Shown: positions 21,967-33,912 of the stretch, piece by piece
How the letters are laid out: every line of letters begins with the position of its first letter
Position numbering within the stretch: the stretch's first letter is position 1
From: Basidiobolus ranarum
Taxonomy: Eukaryota; Basidiobolomycota; Basidiobolomycetes; Basidiobolales
Length of the DNA stretch: 64,000 nucleotides
Reading direction: 5' to 3'
Assembly: GCA_040143965.1 (NCBI GenBank)
Contig: JASJQH010006878.1
Span: forward strand, 1-64,000
The notes under the pieces: model-generated
Databases searched by the model: none
Seen by the model: only the letters and a program-made list of their open reading frames with translations
Told to the model about the DNA's origin: nothing
Made by a program: the position numbers and the translations under genes

Positions 21967-24355
21967 ATGTCCAAAGAACGCGTCTCCTATTACTATGATT
22001 GTAAGTTATTAGAGAATCCCTTATAACTCAAAATCACTTTGTATCTCGAATTCATATTGACTTATAATAGCTGACGTGGGAAATTACACGTACGGTCCGG
22101 GGCATCCCATGAAACCACAACGCATGAGAATGACCCACAATCTAGTCGTGAACTATGGGCTACATAAAAAAATGGAAATTCTGGTGAGTATCCTTACAGG
22201 ATAGCTTTTTTAGTAGCAAATAGACCAAGATACACACTGTATTCGAAACAACAAGCAGTCACTTACAAAAATTTTCTCCTCTAGAGGCCGACTCGTGCAA
22301 CTAAAACTCAAATGACTCGATTTCACTCAGATGAATACATAGATTTTCTACAAAAAGTAACCACAGAAAATATGGATAACTTAGTTTCTCATCAAAATAG
22401 ATGTAAGTAAAGAGGTTTTCTCTTCTCCTCTAGTTTGTATCGTATTTGGAATTTCTCTATGTAGAATGGTGAATTTGCAATGTTACGATTACTTTGCTAT
22501 TTTATCCCTTTTCTTCAATATTGAACGTACTTGTTAAACTAACAATTATATATATCTGTACTTGCTATTAGTCCTCTCTGGTGACGATTGTCCAGTTTTT
22601 GATGGACTTTATGAATTCTGCTCTATTTCTGCCGGTGGTTCAATTGGTAAATATTATTTCTGATATGTAGCATTGTTGAAGCTCAGGAAATAACCGGGCA
22701 ATTGGTTCTTCAAGCTGGTGCGAATAAACTCAACAAAGGAGAGTCGGATGTTGTCATTAATTGGTCGGGTGGCCTTCATCATGCTAAAAAGACGGAAGCA
22801 TCTGGATTTTGCTATGTGAATGATATTGTGCTTGCTATTTTGGAGTTGTTAAGGTAGCGCATATAAATCGATGAAATAATGCTACTGAATATTGTCCATA
22901 ATCGATTCAATCCCATCATAGATGTCATCAAAGAGTATTGTACATTGATATTGATTGTCATCATGGAGATGGTGTTGAAGAAGCCTTTTATACCACCGAC
23001 CGAGTAATGTCTGTATCTTTTCACAAGTATGGAGAATATTTCCCTGGTACCGGAGACATTGACGTATGTGCGACCCATCATTGCTAACCAGACGCAAAGC
23101 CATTCTTACTCATTTCTACTCAATTCTCCAGGATGTTGGAATAGGCAAAGGAAAGAACTATGCGGTGAACTTCCCGCTACGCGACGGTATCGATGATGAA
23201 TCTTATAAAGTGGTTTTTGAATCGGTAAGCAGTCTCGACACCCTTAGAAGTCGAACTTGTACTCATCCAACCATGACAACAGGTTCTCAGCCATGTGATG
23301 GAGTGGTATAGACCAGGCGCGGTCGTTATGCAATGCGGAACAGACTCTCTTGCGGGTGATAGATTGGGATGTTTCAATTTATCCATGAAAGGTCTCCTAG
23401 TTTACTTGGTATTAGAAATGTATTATAACTCTTTACTCAACTGCATCATTGATACACAGGACACGGCCATTGCGTCAAATTCATGAAAACCTTCAATGTT
23501 CCACTTATCTTTGTGGGTGGAGGTGGATACACTATCAGAAACGTATCCCGTACTTGGGCTTATGAAACAGGGGTCATCTTAAACGAGGAGTTGGATGAGA
23601 ATTTACCGTACAATGATTACTACGAGTATTTCGGACCCGATTACAAACTTGGTGTACCATCGAATAACATGGAGAACCTGAATACCCGAGAATACCTTGA
23701 GAACATTCGTTCGAAAGTGATCGATAATCTGAGACAGATTCCTTTTGCGCCATCAGTTCAAATGCAAGAGGTGCCGAGAGACTTTTCTTCTGATGAGGAA
23801 GAAGAGGAAGATCCAGATGTCAGAGTTTCTACACAACAGTACGACGCTCGAGTAGTTCCAGATACCGAATTATCTGATTCAGATGATGATGACCATCGAC
23901 GAGATGAAACCAACTTCAAAGATCAAGCTCCTCGTTCCTCCAGAAGAACTCGTAAGACTTCCTCTCGAGAACGTAACCGTAGTCGTAGTCGCAAAACCGC
24001 GAAACCTTCGAATGCAAATGAATACTCAGTTAAATCTGAGCATGTTGGATTCCCTCTCACCGGATCATCTGCTCGCTTCGAAAACGATGGTAGCTTTGTT
24101 GAGGAAGAGGAAGAATCATCGGGTAAGGCGGTACTTTCCACCGATCGTCACCCAATTGTTCGCGATGGAGGTGCTGTCAAAATTAAGTCAGAACCGGATG
24201 ATGAACATAAAATGGATGTAGACCAAGAGTCAGAAACTGAGGATGATGGTGACACGCAGAACGTAAATGAAGCTTCCACAAACAACAGTCCTAACCAAAC
24301 CCCTACACCAATGGAGGTCCAAGAAACGGAAGAGCAGTCGACCAAGAAGCATTGA
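21967..24355 (+). CDS. RPD3: Class I histone deacetylase
   Basis: Zinc-dependent lysine deacetylase, the catalytic subunit of Sin3-type corepressors in the nucleus. The start at 21967 gives [11 protein letters not shown], and splicing adds [19 protein letters not shown], the family's N-terminal signature. About eight exons follow. Catalytic features are intact: the charge-relay histidines in [12 protein letters not shown], zinc ligands in [17 protein letters not shown] and in [18 protein letters not shown], and the glycine-rich [14 protein letters not shown] with the active-site tyrosine. After the catalytic domain there is an unusually long tail of about 200 residues with acidic ([11 protein letters not shown]), Arg/Ser-rich and sumo-like [10 protein letters not shown] motifs. 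It is divergent from the DysF gene. Confidence 0.97.
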
Positions 24356-24562
24356 TTCTCTCAGAAGTGGATTTTTTCTTTAGAATAAGCAACATTTTAA
24401 TTTGTTACGTTACCTGTAGTTTGTTTTGTGTACAGTGTTAATCATCAGAATATTCAATAAATCATTTTGATATACTTTTATTTCAAAAACCTATCACTAT
24501 TCCTACACTTTTCCTACACTCTACTGAATCTGGAATTGGTGAAAATGAATGTTCAACGCAAT

Positions 24563-25548
24563 CTAGCCAATATGTTGATTGACTTGTTGTTCAGATGAAG
24601 GTGTTTTGTGATCTGCAGGGTTAGCTGCCAACTCATAGATCGTAATAATCGGATCTTCGTTAATCTATTTAGAGCTTAGGTGTAAATCAATTTGAAAGTA
24701 TGTTTAACGAGAGAAACCATTCATACCTCAGTCCAATCCCCTTTGAAACCAATATAGGTTAGGACGGTAGTGTCTTCTCCATAGTTTTCGGGGAAATATA
24801 ATGTGACACTGCGAACATTTGTAAATTTGGTGATTCTTTTACAGATCCAGTAAGTCAGAATTAGTAATATGTAGTTGCATGATTCGAAATGTTCAGCTTT
24901 ACCTTGTAGCGTATTCAACAACATCTTTATGAGCTTCTGCTTGTACAAGTTCCCATTCTTGGGTAGGGGTCATAGAATCCGCATTATCAAAGTCGACATC
25001 CTCTCGGTTGATAATCCTAAAAAGTAGTTATAAAGTTTAATTAAAAAGTAAAAGTGTTCCTTGTTTAAAAAGGTTAACCTACACTTTCATTTTAGCTGGG
25101 CTTTTCGCACCTGGACCACCGCGAATCGAGATAGACTTAAGTTTAACACTTCCAGTAAAGCTAAGTTAATGGAAAAGAGAAAAAAGTGTGAATTTCTGAT
25201 CAACTCAATATTCTTCAATAGTCTTGACTTACGGAACATATATGATGAGTTGTTCATCACAATCACTTTCTACAAACTGCGATAGAGGTTTTTATCAGTG
25301 ATATATATCGATTAGGCTTTAGATAAACCTTCTAAGCAAACCTTAGTTGTATCAAGGCGTTCATGCCATGGTTTGAATACTCGACGAGAGGCACCTGGTT
25401 CACTTTCGTTTAAGCATCTAACTCGATCAACGTCAATTTTTGAGAATAAAGTATCCTTAAGCGCAGCCTCAATATCATCGTCATGATTGTGGTCGTGGTG
25501 ATGGTGGTGGTGATCGTCTTCATGTGCTTCGTCTCTGCAATGCTCCAT
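24563..25548 (-). CDS. PITH-domain protein (PITHD1-like)
   Basis: Thioredoxin-like C-terminal (PITH) domain without the thioredoxin part; related proteins contact the 26S proteasome. The likely start (25548) gives MEHCRDEAHEDDHHHHHHDH, with ten His within 20 residues, as in animal and yeast PITHD1 proteins; an in-frame ATG 39 bases upstream is possible. Core patterns are KIDVDRVRCLNESEPGASRR, VFKPWHERLDTTK, the strand LIIYVPFTGSVKLKSISIRG, a TKFTNVRSVTLYFPENYG segment and YIGFKGDWTE. It ends in SSEQQVNQHIG. There are about six exons. The neighbour cyclin gene lies in the same orientation upstream. Confidence 0.9.
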
Positions 25549-25958
25549 TTTTGCGGGTAGATTAAAGAGACAATGATTTCGCAGCAATGATCAAGATATA
25601 GTAAATATTTAATTAGCATATGAATATGGATTTACGTCAATTATCAATTGTAAATCATAGTGGATTTAAACAGATCCTATGGTGTATATCATAGTCAGAG
25701 TAAAGCAGTCATGATGATCACTCACTCTTTCAAGGGTGGCAAACTACTACTGAAGAGGTTGAATTGGAACGTTATTTATTCTTTGACTTCACCGCAAAAT
25801 TGATTTAAATTAAATGATTGATTTAACCCTAACCCTTTCCCCTTCAAAACAAGCTTCTATTTTAACAAAAAAGAAAACACTATACCTAACTCTGGTTGGC
25901 ATATGTGGTTTTTGCTTCTTTCTTTCTTTACTGTAATTGCTGGTGTTCTGCTTTTTGG
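25549..25958. promoter_or_regulatory. PITHD1 upstream region with telomere-like motif
   Basis: 410 bp between the cyclin stop codon and the PITH start codon. It holds TAACCCTAACCCT at 25824-25836, a telo-box-like element about 280 bp from the PITH start, and AT-rich TTTAAATTAAATGATTGATTTAA just before it. Confidence 0.5.
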
Positions 25959-27825
25959 TTAAATATTCACATCGAGTCTTGAAAGATACTCGGCAACATA
26001 CTCCGACGCGTTCATATATTGCTCACCTTCGTATTTTTTGTATATACCAATGTGCTGCGCTGGTGTTTTAAGGCATTTGAGTAACTCACGGACACATGGC
26101 AACAATGCCGACTCCTCTAAGCCAGAGTAGTGCTGATGAGAAGAGGTCTGTGTAAAGAGAAGGTGAATTAATTTCAAGAAAATGGACCAAGAACTATTCT
26201 GGAACTTACCCAGGTGACTTTCCCCAGCATTCTCATGGCCAGGTAGTAACCGGCGGCAGCGATTAAAGAAGAGGAATACTTGATGAAGGATTCGTACATG
26301 ATTGTCACTTCAATTAGGTATTTGGCCAGTGTCCGAGTGTTCGGATCGTAGTGGTCTGCTTTGGAGATTCTTCTCAAGAAACTGAGTGGTCCGGGAAAGC
26401 CAAGTTCGTAATTTAACAAGTTAATCATGAATTTCTCGGCATTCTTCAACTCTTCACAAGTGTAAGTTCCAGACACCATATAAATCATTTCATTGATGGT
26501 TGGTGCGGCGATTTCCTCATACTTGGCCGCGATAAACAACGCGGTTGTGCCAACTAGTTGGAACTTCTCGATCGATACTTCCTTTAAAGAAAGAAATCTA
26601 TCAATGTAGTTCACACTAAGAAACAGTGTCTCCTGGAGCATTCTGAAGCGCTCATGAACTTGAACCAGCCAGTCCAATAGGATGCCTCGCATGTGCCACT
26701 GAAGCTCTGATTGGAAGCTCATGTAATCCGGGTTGGGCTTTAGCTTTTGCTATAAAATAATGATAAAAAGGTATTAGTGCTAAGCACCAATCAATCAAGA
26801 GTGAATACCAAGTAAATTTACTTCAAGTTCCCTCCAATAATCAAATATGTCATCAGCATAATCCGAGACCATGGATATATCATGCCTATCCATTTCCTCA
26901 ACAAGATGTAACCTTTGGCTCAACTCAGTCTCTTCGCCAACTGTGTTTCTTTCTTCGGAATGTGATGAATTAGTCTCCGACTCCATATCAATAAACTCAT
27001 CAAACTCGATGGCTGGCCGACCATCTTCTGCATTATTGCTACGCGGAGTGCTCGTCTCCGAAGTGCCAAATTCTTCTGACGATGGGCCCTCTCTACGGGA
27101 CGGAAAATTCTCCACAGTAGGACTTGAAAAACTATCTTCTAGATCGTTATCAAGTGAGTCATTGCTGCTTATAATAATGGGCTCTTCCGGAGCCATCAGG
27201 ATCGAATCCTCATTAGTTGGTATGGTTGAGACGATATCATTTGCAGGTACTGGAGGAGAATCATCTTCTGTATTGTTACGAGATCCATTATTAGCTTCGG
27301 TCACGTCAAGCTCCTCTGAGGTTATTGAAGGTGGATCCTCGTGGTCAGAAAGAAACGAAAAGCGGTCTTTTACAATATCTTCTTCCTCAGCTAACGAAGA
27401 TACTTCTGTGGAGACTCCAGTCTCCTCGGATAGCGGAGGATCCCTTCCCACCTCCTCAGTAAGAACAGAGGAACATGATATTTGATTTTCAGATGTTACT
27501 GTAGATTTATGTGGGTTCTTAGCTAGCTTTGAAATTATCCCAATTATTTAGGTAAGACAAGTGAGAGAAAAATAACACTTGGTTTTTTGCTTAACTACCT
27601 TTACGTTGCTAATATCCCCAAGGATTTGTCTGGAACTGGAACTAGTATCATTGGTGGTCCTTTTAGAAGCTGTACTTCCTGAAGACATCGTTCTTGTAGA
27701 AGAAATAACGCTTTCTTCCGGTACAAAAGCTCTGTTAGTCAAGACCTAAATGAAAAGTAAAAGTTGGATAATGTTTACGAGGCCACCAAAGGAGGAAAGA
27801 GAATACATACTTGAACCGAATCCAT
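25959..27825 (-). CDS. B-type mitotic cyclin
   Basis: Regulatory subunit for Cdk1, driving entry into mitosis. The start at 27825 begins MDSVQ and splices to VLTNRAFVPEESVISS. A destruction box, RQILGDISN, matches R-x-x-L-x-x-x-x-N and predicts APC/C-dependent breakdown. A long acidic, Ser-rich linker (about 200 residues with many Glu/Ser) precedes the cyclin core: DIFDYWRELE, MRGILLDWLVQVHERFRMLQ (the MRAILVDWL signature), LQETLFLSVNYIDRFLS, QLVGTTALFIAAKYEEIAAP, then the C-terminal cyclin fold and ASEYVAEYLSRLDVNI. The linker is longer and more acidic than in yeast Cdc13 or Clb proteins. There are five or six exons. Confidence 0.95.
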
Positions 27826-28755
27826 AACAAAAGCTAGCTTTTAGTTAGTTAATTCGGGGTTTAAACGGAGAAGAAAAACACCTTTCTGGAGGTGAGTTGC
27901 GACTCTATCAAGCTGCGATTAAGGAGTAAAATTTATCAAAGGAACAAGGTAAATGAATGTATGTAAAATTTAACAAGTATGAGAAATTGTTGGTTGAAGG
28001 AATGTATGGCCAGATAATGGCCTCAACTTGGCGAGAGTATCCAAATGAGCAAGAAACTCGTAGAAATAGTCAGGCCTAACCCCCTCCCCTGCTCATGACG
28101 ACTGGTCAGTTGTTTTGATTGCTTTACCTAATCCTCTTGGTTTGTTTTCTGATCAAAATTCATTGGATTTTGATCTATGACCGGCTTTCATTTAAATTTA
28201 AACCAAATGAGGAGATTAGTGTTGGGTTGTTTGATTTAAAACTACTGTTGCTTTTTTTTATCAATACAACCCGTTTCCGAGTATTTTTATACACATGACG
28301 TCGTTTCGAGGGACTAGGTAGAAGGCATAATATTCTATTGTGGTTCATCACGTGATATAGATCTCTGTATACTCCAAATATACCACTCACTGTTACAGAA
28401 CTTATCGTGACTCCATAATTGGTGAGAGAGATCATTATGGCGATGGATCACATTACATAAGCCTATCACTTTGGTACATTGGGCTCCATGACTAAGCCAA
28501 AACAAAGGACTTCCCGAAGTTTCAGTATTTATTTTAAACTTAATATTTGGAAGAGATTGCCGAAGCTTGCATCATGCAATTGCCGATTACTGGAGTTGAC
28601 GTACATTTAACTTGTGACTGTTGTCGATGAGAATACTCCGTTCGTATCACCCTTGGGATTAAGTCTACTTTGTTCAATTACCGTGCATTGGAGAGAACTC
28701 TCCCCATTTGAAACGCAAATCTTGGAGGTCTACGAGCAAGTAGTCTACAATCAGT
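27826..28755. other. Intergenic, no gene seen
   Basis: About 930 bp including the cyclin promoter. A minus-strand frame (28175-28435) is open, but I see nothing to support it. A pyrimidine-rich CCTAACCCCCTCCCCTGC lies near 28075. Confidence 0.4.
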
Positions 28756-29534
28756 TCATTTGGCTACTATGGATTTCAAGATTTCAGCTTCAGCTGGCAA
28801 TGATCTAGTAATATGCTAAGTAGTATTATATACGACCGAAGACAATGGGATTTAAGTACCTTCTGTAGCTAAAACACTGAAAGATCAACTCCTCGCTCTG
28901 ACAATCTGAGATAGGAATGGTCAAATTATTTCTTTGCAAGACACCTACCATTCTGTGTGGTGGATCGGATGATTGAGACAAGGATAGAGTGATTTTTCGA
29001 TCCATTTCCCAGAGATAGCAATGTAAAGAGGGATGTGGTCGGTTCTTGACACCAGGCTTTGGTAAAGTATTACAGATATCAAATTCCCTTAGGCGAGGAT
29101 TTATATGTCGGTCTCCAGTTAGGGAATAAACCATAGCTAGTAATAATAAATGTTAATCATGCCAAGGCATTATTTCCATCAAAAAATTAAATCATTCCAA
29201 CCATAAAGCTCAATAAGTATTGGTTTGGATGTTGAGATAGTTTCGGGGATTCCAGACTTCAGTAGTTCTTCCAACGAATGGCAGGTCAGCATTCGGTATG
29301 GTCTTAACACCTTCAGACTCAATGGGGTTTGTAATTTTAACAACTGCTTTAGAAATTTGAGATTCCAGTTAGTCGCTACAATAAAGAATATTCGCCAGTG
29401 TGAATTTTGGAACCTGATTTGATGACGAAGATGGGGTATTCACAATGGCGTCTGTTCGTGTTGTTGGTAGTTGCGCTTCCACAGAAAAAAAAAGACCCGT
29501 GTTCATCCCTTTCTCTAGCTGGCAACATGGTCAT
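28756..29534 (-). CDS. Uncharacterised protein
   Basis: I do not recognise the family. A four-exon model keeps one frame: MTMLPARERDEHGS...TNRRH, then TNWNLKFLKQLLKLQTPLSL...ISTSKPILIELY, then AMVYSLTGDRHINPRLREFD...SEELIFQCFSYR, then RSLPAEAEILKSIVAK and a TGA at 28756-28758. Donors GTGAAT, GTTGGA and GTACTT with TAG acceptors join these without frame change, which supports the model. The product is about 190 residues, with mixed alpha/beta character and no signal peptide or transmembrane segment. The true start could lie further upstream, because the first exon includes a nine-T run. Confidence 0.5.
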
Positions 29535-30272
29535 AAAAAATAACGATCTTTTGCCTTTCCGATAATTGCAAATACCTCTTTTTTAGTCGTATCAATCCCA
29601 CTATTTGCTGGCCCTGCTGATAATAGGTTAAACTCATTTCAGTGGCAGTAACTCAAACCACTTGCCTTGTTTAAGAGTAAATACAGGTTGCACATTGGAA
29701 GTGAAATATCTGGGATTGCTCATTAGTATGAATACTACTCGATTAAGTTACAACATTACTGTATTTCCATTATGTATCTGATAATCAAGAGCATTCATTT
29801 GAAACTTTTGTGACCAATGGTATTTTACTATATGCGTTGATCTAATAGAACATGACTACGGTTCATAAACTCATTTGTACTTTTGTAGCATCAAATACGT
29901 TCTAATTCATTCCTCGTTTATCTTCAAATACACAAAGCAGCTAATTGATTCCAACAGTTTTCAAACGGGCTATATTTAAATGGCCAAGAGTATTTTCAAA
30001 TGGCCTAATTATCAGAGAAGAAAATTGCGGATTTCAAGTCACATTTGTGGCGATTTGTGTTATAGATCATATTAGTAATAGATGAGCCCAGCTATTTTGC
30101 AACTTGATCTAGAGGCTTCATTGCGGACTACCCGATAAATTGATCACATACTGGTGTCTTTTTTTTTCTCACACTTTTTTTTCTTTTATTCAAATATACA
30201 TGAGTACTCAATTTCTAATTTTATTAAATAAGCCCACCTTTTACTGTTTCGTTACTTAAGTTCCCTTACATC
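29535..30272. other. Intergenic / TIF6 upstream region
   Basis: AT-rich spacer between the uncharacterised gene and TIF6. A pyrimidine-rich tract (TTTTTTTTCTCACACTTTTTT, 30161-30181) lies about 100 bp before the TIF6 start, common before highly expressed fungal genes. No gene seen. Confidence 0.4.
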
Positions 30273-31198
30273 ATGGCAGTTCGTAAGTTACTTTATGAGT
30301 TGTAGGCGCCTTTATTTTGTATTTTGTTCTCACATCTCATCCTACTTCAGGTGCCCAATTTGAGAACAGCAACGAGATCGGCGTATTCTCTCGCCTAACC
30401 AATTCCTACTGCTTGGTTGCTTTAGGAGGTTCTGAAAATTTTTATAGGTTAGCTTAGAAAATACCTACTCTTTTTTGTTAATCCTATTAATTTTTTTTCT
30501 GATTTTGTATAGTGTATTTGAGAGTGAATTGGGTGATGTTGTTCCTGTAGTCCACACTTCCATTGCCGGTACTCGTATCATTGGTCGTCTCACTGCTGGT
30601 AACTCCAAAGGTCTTCTAGTTCCTAACACTACCACTGATCAGGTTTGTACTTGTGCAGATATTTGTTCCTCAAATATGACATTAATCCACATTTTAGGAA
30701 CTTCAACATTTGCGTAACAGTCTTCCCGATAAGGTTGCCATTCAGCGTGTAGAAGAACGTCTTTCTGCTTTAGGCAACGTTATTGCCTGTAATGATTACG
30801 TTGCCCTTGTCCATCCCGATATTGACAGAGAAACAGAAGAAATTATTGCTGATGTCTTGGGAGTTGAAGTTTTCCGTCAAACTGTTGCTGACCAAGTCTT
30901 AGTTGGTAGTTATTGTGCTTTCAGTAATCAAGGTGGTTTAGTCCATCCTAGAACCAGTGTTCAAGATCAAGATGAATTATCATCTCTTCTTCAAGTTCCA
31001 CTTGTTGCCGGAACCATTAACCGTGGTTCCGATGTCATTGGAGCCGGTCTTGTTGTCAACGATTGGTGCGCTTTCGCTGGCCTCGACTCTACTTCTACTG
31101 AGTTATCTGTTGTTGAGAGCATTTTCAAACTTCAAGATTCTCAACCAACTGCTATTGTTAACGAAATGCGCGATTCTTTGATCGATACTTACAGTTAA
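30273..31198 (+). CDS. TIF6: Eukaryotic translation initiation factor 6
   Basis: Binds the 60S ribosomal subunit in the nucleolus and cytoplasm, keeps it from joining 40S early, and is needed for 60S export and maturation. The start at 30273 gives MAVR then [20 protein letters not shown] across the first junction. The pentein fold repeats are clear: [80 protein letters not shown] and [20 protein letters not shown]. The length of about 245 matches the family. There are four exons, with all introns in the first third. Ser residues expected near the C-terminal tail for regulation are present (ESIFKLQDS). Confidence 0.97.
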
Positions 31199-31740
31199 AC
31201 ATTCAGCATTCAAACTACACATAATATATATAACCTAAATGAAAGCAACAAACAAATATATAAATTTTAGTATAAAATGTACCTAGTTGTTCGTTTCTGT
31301 TAGATTTGTTTTACGTTTCCTTCTAATAAATATCATTTCTGTGAAATCAAAGTTCTACCAAACCTATTTTACTACATATTTTGCATAGTTGCTTAAACAA
31401 TGCAATACTTGCGATACTATAGTTGCATTTACCCCATTCTATTATGCAATATTTCCGTCGATGGAGATAGATGGGGTAAGGGGGTTGGGGAATATCAAAG
31501 TTTAGTGACATCTCTTAGTGGGGAAATATCTAGGGTTAGGGCTCCTTGATGTGTGGAGATCAAGTATATATTATAAGTTTGAAATTGTGAGCTATTCTAA
31601 AAGTTAATAGGAATCTGAGCCCATTTTTGGATTTTTACTAGTACTTGGGTTGAAGATATAATTTTTTCTGGTATTTCCCTTCAAACGGTGGTCATTATCA
31701 ACACTTCGGACTTCAACAGTTACTTTAGTAGTATTAGGAT
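31199..31740. promoter_or_regulatory. MIC19 upstream region with telomere-like motif
   Basis: Spacer of 540 bp. CTAGGGTTAGGGC (31530-31542) lies about 200 bp before the MIC19 start and is the reverse complement of the CCCTAACCCTA core seen at three other intergenic places. No gene seen. Confidence 0.5.
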
Positions 31741-32538
31741 ATGGGTGCCCAACAATCTAGACAGGAACCTCTTGTTTTCTATGGTGAATCAGATGTTGCT
31801 CTTAAAGTAAACTATATATTTTTGAATTACATCCAGTTCCGTGTTCGGATTATGTTAACTTACACCCTATTTTCATAGTTCTCTCACGATTTTGTAAATC
31901 AACTCCAACGTAACAATCAAGTTAGTCACTTTAGTTCTTTTGTTTCTCAGTAAAACTATCCCTTACATTTTATTTGCATATTATAGTCTTCAAGCGTATC
32001 TCATGAACACAAGAGTGAATCCGTCAATCCCGCTGAAATTGACCAAATCGTAGAGAAGCGTGTCTCTCAAGAGTTAAAGAAGATCCGTTCTAGTTTGGCC
32101 GTTGAGCAGGAGAAGAAGCGTCCCAGCACCAAAATCATTGAGCAGGATTTGGAGAAGCTAGCGGAGAAGAACAAAGTGTAAGTCTCTGCCTAGAATGTCA
32201 CTTGCTTAACACCAATATTAATACTCTACATCACTTTAGTAGAAACGAAAAGCCCCTTGCCCCTGAAATTGAAGAGAGACAAAATAATCTGATTTCTTGT
32301 TATAAGTAAGCTAAGCTAAACGTTTGTTCTATTTCACTGAATTTAAATTACTAATACACAATTGGTTTGTTAGGAACAAACAAGGACAACCACTTGATTG
32401 TTGGAAGGAGGTAGAGCTGTTCAAACAAAGTGTTGAGAAAGCTCGCAAGGTACATATCTTATTTCTTAATGTTAATTTAGGACGAAAACTAATTCTTTTA
32501 ACCAACCACTACAGGAGTTCGTAGCTAATCACTTGTAA
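31741..32538 (+). CDS. MIC19: MICOS complex subunit MIC19 (CHCH domain)
   Basis: Peripheral inner-membrane protein of mitochondria that links MIC60 to cristae junctions. The start at 31741 gives MGAQQSRQEPLVFYGESDVA; Gly2 and Ser6 fit an N-myristoylation signal, as in CHCHD3 and Aim13. The middle is a coiled coil (EIDQIVEKRVSQELKKIRSS, then KKRPSTKIIEQDLEKLAEKN). The last part is a CHCH-like hairpin, NLISCYKNKQGQPLDCWKEV, with a single C-x10-C pair, as in the fungal proteins. It ends EKARKEFVANHL. There are about six very short exons. No cleavable mitochondrial presequence is seen, consistent with Mia40-type import. Confidence 0.85.
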
Positions 32539-33001
32539 TTCTGTCTACACAAAATATCCTCACCTCTTTTGCATATTTTCTCGGCTTCGTTCATTACAGG
32601 GTCATATTCAAACTCAATCCCTTTACATGTCGTATTTGAATGTTCTCTGTCGATTCTTTACATCTATCAACTATTAAAATGATCGAATTTTCCAATCCTA
32701 AGCATATGATCAATGACTATTATTTTCGATACTGGCTTTACACGGTGATGCCTTATTGTGATACAGTATGGCCGATGCTATTTTGTACACAGGCATATGC
32801 TTCAGCCGACTGCCAAGAGTTCATGTTTATTATGATCTTATTTTCGGTGGTTAAAGCATGCGGATTAAGCATTTTGCGATATTTATTAAAATAGAAATTC
32901 AAGTACACAATCACAAATGTTGATTTTCACTATAGAAAATTAATCTACCGATGATTCAAGATTTCTACATAATACCTAGTTCTAGAGTGTGTTAGCTCAG
33001 A
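32539..33001. other. Intergenic, no gene seen
   Basis: Spacer between MIC19 and the CEP20-like gene. A plus-strand frame of 84 codons (32640-32894) is open but its composition (many Phe, Tyr, Met, Cys) looks non-coding. Confidence 0.4.
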
Positions 33002-33594
33002 ATGGATGAGGCTGAAGACTTAAAGCAAGGTATACCATTATCACTTGAATAATCATAAAACGATACTTATTCCCTTAGTATTGAAGCAAGCCTTAGAGAA
33101 ACGCGGCTCTCTTGAACCTATCCGGGCTAAACTTCGCAGTGATATATTGGCTTTGCTAAATGATTCACTTGAGGTTAATTAAATGTTTTCTCTCATATTA
33201 AAATTAAATTCCTTCTCTAAACTGAATTGTAGGAGAAAACAAAGGGTCAAGAAGAACTTACTCCTTTGGTGAATCAGATTTTTATCGAGTATTTGACACA
33301 TCACAATCTAGCTCACACTCTATCAGTTTTTCTAGCGGGTAAAGAGGATATCCAGTTTTGAGTTCAAGACGCTTATTAATATAGATCTATTCAAAATAGA
33401 GACTGGTAGTCGATGTGAAGCTGGAAAAACGGAACAACTTGCACGCGATCTTAATTTAAGCTCCAAAAACAATCGGTAAGGTTTAGTAGAGAACATAAAA
33501 AATTGATAGTTGCTTTCTGAACTTTTACTCCTCAAGGCCGATTATCTACTCTATGGTGGAAAAATGTGGTAACAAGAGCCCAGACGAGATATAA
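33002..33594 (+). CDS. CEP20/FOR20-like centriole-satellite protein (LisH)
   Basis: Small protein of about 120 residues in five exons. The start at 33002 gives MDEAEDLKQ, joined to VLKQALEKRGSLEPIRAKLR and SDILALLNDSLE, the FOP-N-terminal (TOF) pattern of FOR20/CEP20 and FGFR1OP. Next is a LisH motif, NQIFIEYLTHHNLAHTLSVF, continuing LAETGSRCEAG and LARDLNLSSKNNRPIIYSM. Removing a 63-nt intron before AGACTGG restores the conserved S-V-x-x-A-E-x-G. In animals and protists these proteins sit at centriolar satellites and basal bodies and are needed to build cilia. The fungal role is unknown. The family assignment is from pattern memory, not a search. Confidence 0.8.
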
Positions 33595-33912
33595 GTCTAA
33601 TATTATACTTAGGGAGGAAGTCAATTAGCTAAACAATCGCGATGGTTGCTCAAAGACTATCACCATACTGCTCTTCACTTATATAATTAAAGCCTATATC
33701 GTCATATGTACATGTTAGGCGTCGCTAACTTTTATTGTTACAATTCCTCATAATGGGTATTGACATCTCCTTAGAAGGCTGATAATATTAAACAGTAATC
33801 TAGAGAAAGTCTAAGCAGAATGTCTACGTATTAAATATAGGAAAGTGTTTGTCTAATATACAATCATGGTGGAGATATTGAAAAGATATTTGGGTTGTTA
33901 AGGCTAGCTTAC
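33595..33912. other. Convergent 3' region, no gene seen
   Basis: Short AT-rich spacer between converging genes, holding both polyadenylation regions. Confidence 0.4.

Noticed and set aside
22180-22290. GTATCCTT in an RPD3 intron as a possible U12 donor
   Set aside because: The actual donor is GTGAGT four bases earlier; TATCCTT is inside the intron and no U12 branch site lies near the CTAG acceptor.
27000-27485. 204-codon plus-strand frame over the cyclin linker
   Set aside because: It is the antisense shadow of the acidic, Ser-rich cyclin linker; Ser-rich in both directions because of codon composition.
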